This document shows positions 1 to 9,042 of a stretch of DNA of 64,000 nucleotides, piece by piece. A model generated the notes under the pieces. It was given only the letters and a program-made list of their open reading frames with translations, had not been told where the DNA came from and did no database searches. This stretch comes from Burkholderiaceae bacterium (lineage in GTDB: Bacteria; Pseudomonadota; Gammaproteobacteria; Burkholderiales; Burkholderiaceae_E). Position numbers and translations under genes: made by a program. Each line of letters starts with the position of its first letter. Positions within the stretch are counted from its first letter, which is position 1. The stretch lies in the NCBI GenBank assembly GCA_024235875.1, contig JACKLP010000014.1:1-64000 (forward strand). The letters run 5' to 3'.

Positions 1-1
1 G

Positions 2-946
2 GCCTTCGACGTCGACGCACCGCCGTCCGAGATGATCCAGGAGATCGCACTGCGGACCACGGCTGCCTATGGTCATGCCTGGAGCGCGCTGACCCCGGCA
101 CGACGACAACGCCGCCAGAAGGCGCTTAGGCTGGGCGGCTGGGGTGCGCTGGTGCTTTGCGTCGCCGCCATGTTCATCCCGGTGCGGCTCTCGGCGCTCG
201 CGCCGGCCGAGATCATCGGGCTGGATGCGGTCGCGCTCTCGGCACCGATGGACGGGGTGATCGAGTCCTTCTCGGTCAAGCCCAACGAGCGGGTGAAGGC
301 GGGGCAGGTGCTGTTCACGCTCGACGACACGACACTGAGGAATCGACGCCAGGTGGTGAGCAAGCAGCTCGCCGTGGCGCGAGCCGACGCGCTGGCCGCC
401 GCCCAGAAGGCGTTCAGCGTCGACTCGAGTCGCGCCGAGCTCGCGTCGCTCAATGGCAAGGTCGCCGAGCGCGAGGCGGAGCTCGCCTACGTGGAGGACT
501 TGCTGCGACGAATCGTCGTGCGATCGCCCGGTGACGGCGTGATCGTGTTCGGTGACATCAACGATTGGCAGGGCAAGCCGGTCGTCACCGGCGAACGGGT
601 TGCCCTACTGGCGGATCCCAGACAGGCGGGCGTGCTGCTTTGGATGCCGGTCTCGGATGCGATCAATCTGGATCCTGGTGCCAGCGTGCGGGTATTCCTG
701 CAGGTATCTCCACTCGAGCCGATCGAGGCCACGTTGTCGCAGACGAGCTATCAGTCGGCGACCTCGCCCGACGGCATCAGCGCGTATCGCCTGCGGGCAC
801 GGTTCGCCGCGGGCGACGAACGCGCGACCCGACTGGCGCGGATCGGCCTGAAGGGGACGGCCAAGATCTACGGCGAGCGCGCGGCGCTGGGCTACTACCT
901 GTTCCGGCGGCCCGTGGCGGCGTTGCGGGCATGGACCGGACTCTGA
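2..946 (+). CDS. HlyD-family periplasmic adaptor, 5'-truncated by window edge
   Basis: This is the C-terminal part of a membrane-fusion (HlyD-type) adaptor. The frame is open to the left edge, so the true start is probably outside the window; the first visible ATG is at 32. Counted from that ATG, there is one membrane segment (about residues 33-50), a biotinyl-lipoyl half motif (APMDGVIESFSVKPNERVKAGQ, split here as APMDGVIESF and VKPNERVKAGQ), a helical hairpin (about 105-160), the second lipoyl half (VRSPGDGVIVFGD) and a beta-barrel region. The arrangement and the C-terminal tail resemble the HlyD half of the GAF-HlyD gene at 19517-21259, so a GAF domain may lie upstream. It overlaps the next gene by 16 nt, which implies coupled translation with the M50 protein. 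It probably links an inner-membrane complex to the periplasm; the cargo is unknown. Confidence 0.85.
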   Translation, partial: AFDVDAPPSEMIQEIALRTTAAYGHAWSALTPARRQRRQKALRLGGWGALVLCVAAMFIPVRLSALAPAEIIGLDAVALSAPMDGVIESFSVKPNERVKAGQVLFTLDDTTLRNRRQVVSKQLAVARADALAAAQKAFSVDSSRAELASLNGKVAEREAELAYVEDLLRRIVVRSPGDGVIVFGDINDWQGKPVVTGERVALLADPRQAGVLLWMPVSDAINLDPGASVRVFLQVSPLEPIEATLSQTSYQSATSPDGISAYRLRARFAAGDERATRLARIGLKGTAKIYGERAALGYYLFRRPVAALRAWTGL

Positions 947-3078
947 ACCCGGCAGGTGCCGGTCCGACGGTTCGACGCGAGCGTGCCGTGCTCCTTCCGC
1001 CGCTGCGCGAGGACTTGCAGCTGATGCCCGCGGCGCCGAACCGCGACGGCTCGCCTGCGTGGATGGTGCTGGATCCGGTGGGAAACCGCTTCTTTCGAAT
1101 CGGCTGGCTGGAGTTCGAGATCCTGTCGCGCTGGGCACTCAGGAATCCGTCATTGATCGCGCGCGCCGTGCGCGAGGACACGCCGCTGGCGCCGACCAGC
1201 GACGACGTGCTGCGGGTCGCGGCGTTCTTTCGTCACCAGCAGCTCGTCCGGGTCAGTGACCCGGCCGGCGTTGCCGAGCTGGCCCGCATGGCCGCGTCGT
1301 CCCGGACCGCGCGCTGGAAGTGGCTGTTGCACAACTACCTCTTCTTCCGGATTCCGCTGGTGCGCCCGCAAGGCTTCCTGGAGGCGGTGGCACCCTGGTG
1401 TTCGGTCTTCTATACGCGAGGATTCGCCTTCGTCGCCATCGCCGCCGCCCTGTTGGGCGTGGCGCTGGCGATGCGGCAGTGGGACGTGTTCGTCGCCACC
1501 TTTGCCGACTTCTTCAGCCCCTCGGGCCTGCTCGGCTACGCACTCGCGCTTTCGTTCGCCAAGACCCTGCACGAGCTCGGGCATGCCGTCACGGCAACGC
1601 GTCTGGGGGTGCGCGTGGCGCACATGGGGGTTGCCTTCCTGGTCATGTACCCGATGCTCTATACCGACACCGGTGAGTCATGGAAGCTGCCGGATCGGCG
1701 CGACCGCTTTCGGATCGCCGCCGCGGGCATGGCCACCGAATTCGTGCTCGCGGGCTTCGCGACACTGGCCTGGAGCCTGGTCGACGACGGTGCGGCGCGC
1801 AGTGCCTTGTTCTTCCTCGCGACCACGAGCTGGGTTCTGACGCTCGGGATCAACGCCAGTCCGTTCATGCGCTTCGATGGCTATTTCCTGCTCTCGGATG
1901 CGCTCGATCTGCCCAATCTTCATGCGCGCAGCTTTGCGCTGGCGCGGGCCGCGCTGCGCAGAAACCTGCTGGGGTGGCACGAACCCGACCCGGAGCATTT
2001 CACGCCAGGGCTTCGTCGCTTCCTGGTCGGCTTCGCGCTGCTGACCTGGGTCTATCGACTGATCGTGTTCGCCGGCATCGCGGTCGCGGTGTACCTGTTC
2101 TTCTTCAAGGCCTTGGGCATCTTCCTGTTCCTGGTCGAGATCGCCTGGTTCATCGTGCGGCCGGTGTGGGCGGAGCTGCGGGTCTGGGGCGAGCGTCGTG
2201 CCGAGACGAGCTGGACACGACGCTTCCTTCTGCTCGCCGTGCTCGGTGCGGTGATCGCGTTTCTCGCCTTGCCTTGGCGCTCGGGCGTCCGTGGCGAGGC
2301 GTGGGTTCATGCCGCGCAACACCAGGCGATTTACAGTCCGTTCGCGGCGAGGGTCGTCGAGCTTCGCGACGACGGTCCGGTGCGGCGAGGAGAGCCGCTC
2401 GTGGTGCTCGATTCGCCCGATACCCGCGGCCAGGCCAACCAGACCCGAGCCGCGGCCGAGGCACTGATGCGCGAGCTCGCGCAAAGCGTGGGCAGGGTCG
2501 ATGGTGCCGAACGCTACAACATGATCGCCGAGCAGCTCGCACGGCAACTGGCCGAGCTCGACGCGCAGCGCGACGAGTTGCAGCGGCTGCGCTTGAGTGC
2601 GGGATTCGATGGCCTGGTCGTTGACCGGGATGCCCAGATCCGACCGGGGACCTGGGTCAGCGCGAACCAGCCGATCGCGGTCCTGATCGATCCGACCAGC
2701 TGGTTGGTCGAGGCCTTGATCGGGCAGCGCGACCTGGACCGGATCCGGGTCGGGCAGTCTGCACGCTTCTACGTCAGGGGCGATCCCAGGGCGCCACTGC
2801 ACGGCCGCGTCGAGGCGATCGACTCGGCTCGTGCGCAGACCTTGCCCGATCCCATGCTGGCCGCGGAGAACGGCGGCCATGTGCCCGCGTCCCGCTCCGA
2901 GCGCGGGCAATGGGTTCCGCGCGACGTCTTGTATCGGGTGCGGATCCGGCTCGACGCGTCGCCGCCCGCCGTTCAGTCGCGTGCGGGGACCGTCGTCATC
3001 GATGGCGTGCGCCGGTCGCTGCTGGGCGACTGGTTCGAGTCGGTGGCGGCCGTGGTGGTTCGCGAAAGCGGCTTCTAG
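931..3078 (+). CDS. PqqD-like / site-2-protease-like (M50) / HlyD fusion membrane protein
   Basis: A 715-residue inner-membrane protein. Start chosen at the ATG inside the end of the upstream adaptor; the frame is open further upstream but only in the shadow of that gene. Residues about 20-110 look like a PqqD-type winged-helix domain. A multi-span M50 metalloprotease-like core follows, with zinc motif HELGH at 214-218 and the distal motif NASPFMRFDG at 308-317 (Asp316). The last third is a periplasmic HlyD/lipoyl adaptor after a final membrane span near residue 440. The same architecture recurs at 17372-19513. M50 enzymes cleave substrates in the membrane, and M50-HlyD fusions occur in export loci. 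Peptide recognition by the N-terminal domain, cleavage by the core and handover by the adaptor is inference. Confidence 0.82.
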   Translation: MDRTLNPAGAGPTVRRERAVLLPPLREDLQLMPAAPNRDGSPAWMVLDPVGNRFFRIGWLEFEILSRWALRNPSLIARAVREDTPLAPTSDDVLRVAAFFRHQQLVRVSDPAGVAELARMAASSRTARWKWLLHNYLFFRIPLVRPQGFLEAVAPWCSVFYTRGFAFVAIAAALLGVALAMRQWDVFVATFADFFSPSGLLGYALALSFAKTLHELGHAVTATRLGVRVAHMGVAFLVMYPMLYTDTGESWKLPDRRDRFRIAAAGMATEFVLAGFATLAWSLVDDGAARSALFFLATTSWVLTLGINASPFMRFDGYFLLSDALDLPNLHARSFALARAALRRNLLGWHEPDPEHFTPGLRRFLVGFALLTWVYRLIVFAGIAVAVYLFFFKALGIFLFLVEIAWFIVRPVWAELRVWGERRAETSWTRRFLLLAVLGAVIAFLALPWRSGVRGEAWVHAAQHQAIYSPFAARVVELRDDGPVRRGEPLVVLDSPDTRGQANQTRAAAEALMRELAQSVGRVDGAERYNMIAEQLARQLAELDAQRDELQRLRLSAGFDGLVVDRDAQIRPGTWVSANQPIAVLIDPTSWLVEALIGQRDLDRIRVGQSARFYVRGDPRAPLHGRVEAIDSARAQTLPDPMLAAENGGHVPASRSERGQWVPRDVLYRVRIRLDASPPAVQSRAGTVVIDGVRRSLLGDWFESVAAVVVRESGF

Positions 3079-3094
3079 GCGCGCCAAGGCCCGC

Positions 3095-3718
3095 TTACTT
3101 GCGCACTCTCTCGCGCCACCAGTTGGGCGCGGCGGACTTGAACGTACCGCTCTCGTGCAGGCGATTGGCCAGGGTCAGCGAGGCCAGCCCCGGCTCGCTT
3201 TCGACCAGCCAGCGTCGTCCTTCGCCGTCGATCCGACGCAGGGTGCGGGTGCGGAATGCTGCCAGCAGGCGATCCATTGCATCTGCCGTGGCGGGCGTTT
3301 CGAGCGTGACGATCACGCCGCCAGGCAGTGCCCGCATTGCCGCACCCGGTGCGGACTTGTCGAACAGCACCGGCGACTGATTCGACTTGAGTCGGTCAAG
3401 TCGTACCTCGCCAAGCGACTTGCGGATCGCGATCGCCGATTGGGACTGGCCCGTGCGATCGATCTCGGCGATCGAACTTTGCGAAACCCCGAGCGCGCGT
3501 TTCACGCTGCCGTCGTACCAGTAGAGGGTGGCGTCGGAGACGGCCGCCGGATTCGCCTTCGTCTTGGGTTTCTCGGCCGCCAGCGACCGAGCAGGGACCC
3601 CCAGAGAAACGGCCATCACGATGGCGATCATGCCGACCCTCGCGCGCTCGACGCCGCGATGCCGTCGAGCGCCGTGATCGCTGCCGTCCGGTTCCGATCG
3701 GGCCATCGCCTTGTTCAT
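3095..3718 (-). CDS. Secreted subtilase-prodomain-like protein encoded in trans
   Basis: A 207-residue protein with an N-terminal hydrophobic segment (about 28-48, ending SLAAEK) that looks like a signal peptide. The mature part starts with a YWYDGSVKRALGVS stretch and ends with LANRLHESGTFKSAAPNWW. Both ends resemble the N-terminal prodomain of fervidolysin-type subtilases, where a 'Y-Y-x-G-x-K-x-x-L' strand opens the domain and 'AN-x-L-x-ESG-x-x-x-x-A-x-PN-x' closes it before the catalytic domain. The start codon overlaps the stop of the subtilase gene (ATGA at 3718-3715), so the two are translationally coupled. The neighbouring protease lacks this domain. Role as chaperone or inhibitor of that protease is inference; the ATG chosen is the one in the overlap, although the frame extends upstream. 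Confidence 0.6.
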   Translation of the reverse strand: MNKAMARSEPDGSDHGARRHRGVERARVGMIAIVMAVSLGVPARSLAAEKPKTKANPAAVSDATLYWYDGSVKRALGVSQSSIAEIDRTGQSQSAIAIRKSLGEVRLDRLKSNQSPVLFDKSAPGAAMRALPGGVIVTLETPATADAMDRLLAAFRTRTLRRIDGEGRRWLVESEPGLASLTLANRLHESGTFKSAAPNWWRERVRK

Positions 3719-5352
3719 CCACGCCCCCAGATCCGTAGCTTCCAGCGGTCGAAGGTGCCGGTGTCGAGTCGCTGCTGGTCCGTCACACGCAGCCGCCACT
3801 GGCCGTTGGCCGGCTCGTTCATGTGCCTGACCGATCCAAAGGGCCAGGCGACGTAGTCACCGCAGTCCGACGAGCATACGCGGCTGTTGGCGAGCACGCT
3901 GACCAGTCCGTTGGGACTGATCAGCTCGACGCGCAGGTCGCCACTGTAGGTGTGCGTGGCGGTGAACTGTATTTCGATGAACTCGATCCTGCCGATGCCG
4001 CAGCCGGCAATGGTCAGGCTGTCCTCGGCCGGCGCGCCGTCGGCTACGGCGCTGGCGTCGCCGATCGCGAGCGACGGCGTGCGCGTCTCCGAGTCGCACT
4101 GTACTTGGTCGGTGCTGCCGCCGACGCTCACCCAGGTCTTGGCCGCATCGACCGCTGCCTTGGCATCGACCGAGCCGAAGCCGTACTTCGGATTGTGATT
4201 CAGGCCGAAGTTCGTGGTCCAGCCGGCCTCGGTCGCATCGGTCTTGTGCGCCGTGGACGCGAGGATCAGTTCGACGTCGCGCCAGGTCAGTGCCGGATTG
4301 GCGGACAGCATCAATGCCACCACGCCGGACACCATCGGCGTACTGGCGGATGTCCCCGTGAAATCCTGACGATAGCCATTGCCGATCGCCGTGGTCGTGA
4401 TCTCGCTCGCCACGCTCGTGTTGCTCGAATAGCCGCACAGCAGCACGTTCGCGCCCGATTCGCCATACCAGGGCTGGACACCGGTATGGTCGACCGCGCA
4501 GACGGTGATGATGCCGCGGCGGTTCACATAGCCGTCGAAGTTGGAATTGTCGCCCAGTGCGCCACCATTGCCCGCCGGGAACACGAAGATCGAGCCCTTG
4601 CCGTCTCGGCCGCTCGCCAGTCCGCCATCGATGGCGGCGTTGAAGCTCGCGTCGGAGGGGTTCAGCGACGAGTTGTCGGGCGAACCCCAGCTGTTGTGAA
4701 AGATGGCATTGACGGATCGGTCGTAGCCGAGCGCCATCGCGATATCGGCATCGAGGTTGGTGGCGAGCGCATTCAGGCCGACGAGCCCTGTGCGCGGCGC
4801 GACCCCCGATACGCCCAGCGCGTTGCCGTCGCGCGCGGCGATGATCCCGGCCACCGGCGTCCCGTGCGTCTGGATGCTGCTGCACGGTAGCGGGTAGTCG
4901 TTGCCCAGGGATGCCGGTCGAAAGTTGTAGCTTCCGCCGGCGACGACATTGGGCATCAGGTCTTCGTGGATCACTTCGATGGCATCGTCGATGACCGCCA
5001 CGCGCACGCCTTCGCCGCGGTCGGTCGGCCAGACATCGCCGACGTTCAGGTCTGCGCCGGGCGTGCCGCCGCTTTGACCCGTATTGAGCAGATGCCATTG
5101 CTTCGGGAACAGCGGGTCCGCACCGGTCGAGACCGTGTAGGTGGGCAGCGAGTACTGGAGCTCGCAGCTGGGCTCGTTGAGCTGGCCGGGCAGGGGTGCG
5201 GTCCCGCCGGAGTCACTGCCGCCGCCGCAGGCCGCCAGCGTCACCGCCGTTGCCAGCGCTGCGCAAAGGCGCGCGAAACCCGCCGAGACCGGCAAAGCCC
5301 GGCTGCGCGCCCGCGGGGGTCTTGGCGCGGCGATAGGCACCTCGAACGGCAT
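3715..5352 (-). CDS. Subtilisin-like (S8) serine protease lipoprotein with P domain
   Basis: A 545-residue S8 protease of kexin-like architecture. The N-terminus has a long hydrophobic export signal ending in a lipobox (LAAC, Cys42) followed by a Gly/Ser linker, so it is probably lipid-anchored. The catalytic triad is visible: Asp122 (VIDDAIE), His163 (THGTPVAG) and Ser335 (GTSASTPM), with NSWG at 220-223 and AGNGG near 260. Residues about 415-545 form a proprotein-convertase P domain ending YSGDLRVELISPNG...GTFDRWKLRIWG. No inhibitor or prodomain lies between the lipobox and the catalytic domain, which begins within about 40 residues; that function seems to be supplied by the overlapping downstream gene. 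It converges with the M50-HlyD gene. The annotated ATG is the only one in the N-terminal region; an internal TTG is possible. Confidence 0.9.
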   Translation of the reverse strand: MPFEVPIAAPRPPRARSRALPVSAGFARLCAALATAVTLAACGGGSDSGGTAPLPGQLNEPSCELQYSLPTYTVSTGADPLFPKQWHLLNTGQSGGTPGADLNVGDVWPTDRGEGVRVAVIDDAIEVIHEDLMPNVVAGGSYNFRPASLGNDYPLPCSSIQTHGTPVAGIIAARDGNALGVSGVAPRTGLVGLNALATNLDADIAMALGYDRSVNAIFHNSWGSPDNSSLNPSDASFNAAIDGGLASGRDGKGSIFVFPAGNGGALGDNSNFDGYVNRRGIITVCAVDHTGVQPWYGESGANVLLCGYSSNTSVASEITTTAIGNGYRQDFTGTSASTPMVSGVVALMLSANPALTWRDVELILASTAHKTDATEAGWTTNFGLNHNPKYGFGSVDAKAAVDAAKTWVSVGGSTDQVQCDSETRTPSLAIGDASAVADGAPAEDSLTIAGCGIGRIEFIEIQFTATHTYSGDLRVELISPNGLVSVLANSRVCSSDCGDYVAWPFGSVRHMNEPANGQWRLRVTDQQRLDTGTFDRWKLRIWGRG

Positions 5353-5537
5353 CTGGTCGACGGGGTCGCTTGGAACGTCTGGAGTGTACGAGTTTTCCGC
5401 CTGTTGCCGTGTGGTTCAGGCAACACCCCGGTGGATGCGGCGGTTGCGAGCAGACGGGCGGACCCCGGCGGTCGCGTCCGGGGAGCGGCGAGAGGCCCCG
5501 TGTATCATCGGTCGGGTCTTGAAACGGGTCTTCTGAC
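5353..5537. promoter_or_regulatory. Divergent intergenic region between S8 protease and pyc
   Basis: This 185-nt divergent gap should hold promoters for both genes. Visible structure: an inverted repeat GTTGCC/GGCAAC (5403-5408 and 5419-5424); a second, CCCCGG/CCGGGG (5463-5468 and 5478-5483); a -10-like TATCAT at 5503-5508 on the plus strand; and a direct repeat CGGGTCTT at 5513-5520 and 5525-5532 just before the pyc ATG. No good -35 match precedes TATCAT and no clear Shine-Dalgarno precedes pyc. The promoter call is weak. Confidence 0.3.
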
Positions 5538-8500
5538 ATGCGTCGCATACATACGCTCCTGGTCGCCAATCGGTCCGAAATCGCCATTCGTGTCATGCGG
5601 GCGGCGGCTGAACTCGGCATTCGGACCGTGGCCATCTACTCGCACGAGGACCGCTTCGCACTGCACCGTTTCAAGGCCGACGAGAGCTACCAGGTCGGTG
5701 CCAACCGCAAGCCGCTGGCGGCCTATCTCGACATCGACGACGTCATCCGCGTCGCGCGCTCGGCCGGCGCCGACGCGATCCATCCCGGCTATGGGTTCTT
5801 GTCCGAGAACCCTGATTTCGCGCGCGCCTGCGCAAAGGCCGGCATCGCATTCGTCGGTCCGACCCCCGAGGTGATGACCCAGCTCGGCAACAAGGTGGCG
5901 GCCCGCAATGCGGCGATCGCGGCCGGCGTACCCGTGATGCCGGCCACCGATCCACTGCCGCGCGAGCTCGACGCGGTCAGGCACATGGCGGCCGGGGTCG
6001 GGTATCCGCTGATGCTGAAGGCCAGCTGGGGTGGCGGCGGGCGCGGCATGCGCGTGATCGAGAACGAGGACGAGCTGGCGGCCCAGATCGACGTGGCACG
6101 ACGCGAGGCCGCCGCGGCGTTCGGCAATGACGAGGTCTACCTCGAGAAGCTGGTGCGCAACGCGCGCCATGTCGAGGTCCAGATCATGGGCGATCGCCAC
6201 GGCAACATCGTCCACCTGTTCGAGCGCGATTGTTCGGTCCAGCGTCGCAACCAGAAGGTAGTGGAGCGGGCCCCGGCTCCCTATCTCGACGACGCCGGGC
6301 GCGCGGCATTGTGCGAATCGGCGCTGGCGCTGGCGCGGGCGGTCGGCTATACGCACGCCGGGACCGTCGAGTTCCTGATGGACGCCGACACGGGCAAGTA
6401 CTACTTCATCGAGGTCAATCCCCGTATTCAGGTCGAGCACACGGTGACCGAGGAGGTCACCGGCATCGACATCGTCAAGGCGCAGTTGCGCATCACCGAG
6501 GGTGCCCGGATCGGCGCGCCGGATTGCCCGGTGCCCGTACAAGAGAACATCCGCCTCAATGGCCATGCGCTGCAGTGCCGGGTCACGACCGAGGATCCCG
6601 AGAACAGCTTCACGCCCGACTACGGGCGCATCCAGGCCTATCGCAGTGCGTCGGGCTTCGGCCTGCGCCTGGATGGCGGCACCGCGTACTCGGGGGCCGT
6701 GATCACCCCTTACTACGATTCGCTCCTGGTGAAGGTAACCGCGTGGGGCCAGACCACCGACGAGGCGATCCGCCGCATGGATCGCGGACTGCGCGAGTTC
6801 CGGATCCGCGGCGTGGCGACGAACCTGCAGTTCGTCGAGAACGTCATCAATCATCCGGACTTCCGGGCCGGGCGGATCACGACCCGATTCATCGATACGA
6901 CGCCCGAGCTGTTCAAGTTCTCGACGCGCCGCGATCGTGCATCCCGGCTGCTGCGCTACATCACGCAGGTCACCGTCAACGGCCACCCCGACATGAAGGG
7001 GCGGCAGGTGCCCGATCTCAGTCATCATCAGTTGCTGCTGCCGGATTGCGATCTGTCGAGCAAGCCGCCGCCGGGCACGCGCGACCTGCTGGTCCAGATG
7101 GGGCCCGAGAAGTTCGCGAGCTGGATGCTCGCCGAGCAGCGTGTGCTGCTGACCGACACCACGATGCGTGACGCACACCAGTCGCTGTTCGCGACCCGGA
7201 TGCGTACCGTCGACATGCGCCGTATCGCGCCCTACTACGCGCGCATGCTGCCAGGCATGTTCTCGCTCGAGTGCTGGGGTGGCGCCACCTTCGACGTCGC
7301 GATGCGTTTTCTGAAAGAGGATCCCTGGCAGCGGCTCGCCGAGCTGCGCCAGGCCGTGCCCAACATCCTGCTCCAGATGCTGCTGCGAGCGAGCAACGCG
7401 GTCGGCTACACGAACTATCCCGACAATGTCGTGCGCTATTTCGTCGAGCAGGCCAAGAAGGGTGGAGTCGACCTGTTCCGTGTGTTCGATTCGCTCAACT
7501 GGGTCGAGAACATGCGCGTGGCCATCGACGCGGTACGCGAGGCGGGCGGGCTTTGCGAGGGGGCGATCTGCTACACCGGCGACATCTTCGATCGCAGCCG
7601 GCCGAAATACGACATGCGCTACTACGTGAACCTCGCGCGCGAGCTGAAGAAGGCCGGCGTCCACGTGCTGGGCATCAAGGACATGGCCGGCGTCTGCCGC
7701 CCGCGCGCCGCCGAGGCGCTGGTGCGCACGCTCAAGGAAGAGACCGGGCTCCCGGTCCATTTCCACACGCATGACACCAGCGGCATTTCGGCCGCCTCGG
7801 TACTGGCGGCGATCGCCGGCGGGGCCGACGCGGTCGATGGCGCGATGGACGCCATGAGCGGGCTGACCTCGCAGCCCAACCTCAACGCGATCCTGGCCGC
7901 ACTCGAGAGCACCGATCGGGACCCTCGCTTCATCGGCGGAAAGACCGACCGCCCGTCTGGCGTCGCCACCGAAGCGATGCGCGATATCGCGCACTACTGG
8001 GAGGGCGTGCGCAAGCTCTACGAGCCCTTCGAATCCGACATCCGCTCCGGCACGGCCGATGTCTACCGGCACGAGATGCCCGGTGGCCAGTACACCAATC
8101 TTCGCGAGCAGGCCCGCGCGACGGGACTCGAGCACCGTTGGCCCGAGGTCGCGCAGGCTTACGCAGACGTGAACCGGCTATTCGGCGATATCGTCAAGGT
8201 CACGCCGACCTCCAAGGTCGTGGGCGACCTGGCGATCTTCATGGTCGCCAATGGCCTCACGCCCGCCGAGGTCGCCGACCCGGCGCGCGAGGTCGCGTTC
8301 CCGGAGTCGGTGGTGTCCCTGTTCAAGGGCGAGCTGGGCTTTCCGCCGGACAACTTCCCCCGCGAGCTGGCGCGCAAGGTCCTGCGCGATGATCCGCCCA
8401 GGCCCTACCGGCCCGGCGACACGCTCGCGCCGGTCGACATCGAGCAATCGCGCGCCGAGGCCGAGAAGGCCATCGGACGCCATGTGAGCGACACTGACCT

Positions 8501-9014
8501 GGCCTCGTACCTGATGTACCCGAAGGTGTTCCGCGACTACGCGGAGCATCGGCGCACCTATGCCGACGTCAGCAATCTCCCGACCCAGACGTTCTTCTAC
8601 GGCATGCGCGAGCGCGAGGAGATCGCAATCGACATCGATCCGGGCAAGACGCTCGTGGTGCGATTGCACGGCACCGCGCCGGCCGAGGACGAAGGCGTGA
8701 TCCGGGCCTTTTACGAGCTCAACGGCCAGCCGCGCACGATGCGCGTCGAGCAGGCCGGGGCCAAGAAGGCACCGCAGCGCGCGAAGGCCGATCCCGCGAA
8801 CGCGGGCCACGTGCCCGCGCCGATGCCGGGCATGGTCGTGACCGTATCGGTCAGCGTGGGCCAGCGCGTGAAAGCCGGCGATCCTCTGCTATCGATCGAG
8901 GCCATGAAAATGGAGACGCAGATCCGCGCCGAGCGTGCCGGCGTGGTGCGGGCGCTGCACGCGAAGCCCGGCGACACCGTCGCCGCCCACGACCTGCTGA
9001 TCGAGATCGAGTAG
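5538..9014 (+). CDS. pyc: Pyruvate carboxylase
   Basis: A 1158-residue single-chain biotin enzyme, the usual length for pyruvate carboxylase, making oxaloacetate from pyruvate, bicarbonate and ATP. Domain order: biotin carboxylase (about 1-460; NRSEIAIRV, the glycine-rich SWGGGGRGM loop, EVNPRIQVEH); carboxyltransferase of the HMG-CoA-lyase type (about 535-800; LTDTTMRDAHQSLFATR, with HFHTHDTSG as metal ligands); the conserved tethering/carboxylase region; and a C-terminal biotinyl domain with the biotin lysine in EAMKMETQ about 40 residues from the end. It stands alone as a transcription unit and supplies anaplerotic oxaloacetate. The two-subunit form (PycA/PycB) is excluded because all domains are on one chain. 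Confidence 0.97.
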   Translation: MRRIHTLLVANRSEIAIRVMRAAAELGIRTVAIYSHEDRFALHRFKADESYQVGANRKPLAAYLDIDDVIRVARSAGADAIHPGYGFLSENPDFARACAKAGIAFVGPTPEVMTQLGNKVAARNAAIAAGVPVMPATDPLPRELDAVRHMAAGVGYPLMLKASWGGGGRGMRVIENEDELAAQIDVARREAAAAFGNDEVYLEKLVRNARHVEVQIMGDRHGNIVHLFERDCSVQRRNQKVVERAPAPYLDDAGRAALCESALALARAVGYTHAGTVEFLMDADTGKYYFIEVNPRIQVEHTVTEEVTGIDIVKAQLRITEGARIGAPDCPVPVQENIRLNGHALQCRVTTEDPENSFTPDYGRIQAYRSASGFGLRLDGGTAYSGAVITPYYDSLLVKVTAWGQTTDEAIRRMDRGLREFRIRGVATNLQFVENVINHPDFRAGRITTRFIDTTPELFKFSTRRDRASRLLRYITQVTVNGHPDMKGRQVPDLSHHQLLLPDCDLSSKPPPGTRDLLVQMGPEKFASWMLAEQRVLLTDTTMRDAHQSLFATRMRTVDMRRIAPYYARMLPGMFSLECWGGATFDVAMRFLKEDPWQRLAELRQAVPNILLQMLLRASNAVGYTNYPDNVVRYFVEQAKKGGVDLFRVFDSLNWVENMRVAIDAVREAGGLCEGAICYTGDIFDRSRPKYDMRYYVNLARELKKAGVHVLGIKDMAGVCRPRAAEALVRTLKEETGLPVHFHTHDTSGISAASVLAAIAGGADAVDGAMDAMSGLTSQPNLNAILAALESTDRDPRFIGGKTDRPSGVATEAMRDIAHYWEGVRKLYEPFESDIRSGTADVYRHEMPGGQYTNLREQARATGLEHRWPEVAQAYADVNRLFGDIVKVTPTSKVVGDLAIFMVANGLTPAEVADPAREVAFPESVVSLFKGELGFPPDNFPRELARKVLRDDPPRPYRPGDTLAPVDIEQSRAEAEKAIGRHVSDTDLASYLMYPKVFRDYAEHRRTYADVSNLPTQTFFYGMREREEIAIDIDPGKTLVVRLHGTAPAEDEGVIRAFYELNGQPRTMRVEQAGAKKAPQRAKADPANAGHVPAPMPGMVVTVSVSVGQRVKAGDPLLSIEAMKMETQIRAERAGVVRALHAKPGDTVAAHDLLIEIE

Positions 9015-9042
9015 CCGGGCCGCGCAGATCCGCGCGCGGCGA

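Noticed and set aside
1678..3087. Long antisense frame over the M50-HlyD gene
   Set aside because: Charged low-complexity sequence typical of antisense shadows; the plus strand encodes the membrane protein with clear motifs.
5505..8135. An 876-codon open frame antisense to pyruvate carboxylase
   Set aside because: It has the composition of a GC-rich shadow frame, no recognisable domain and covers a clearly coding opposite strand.
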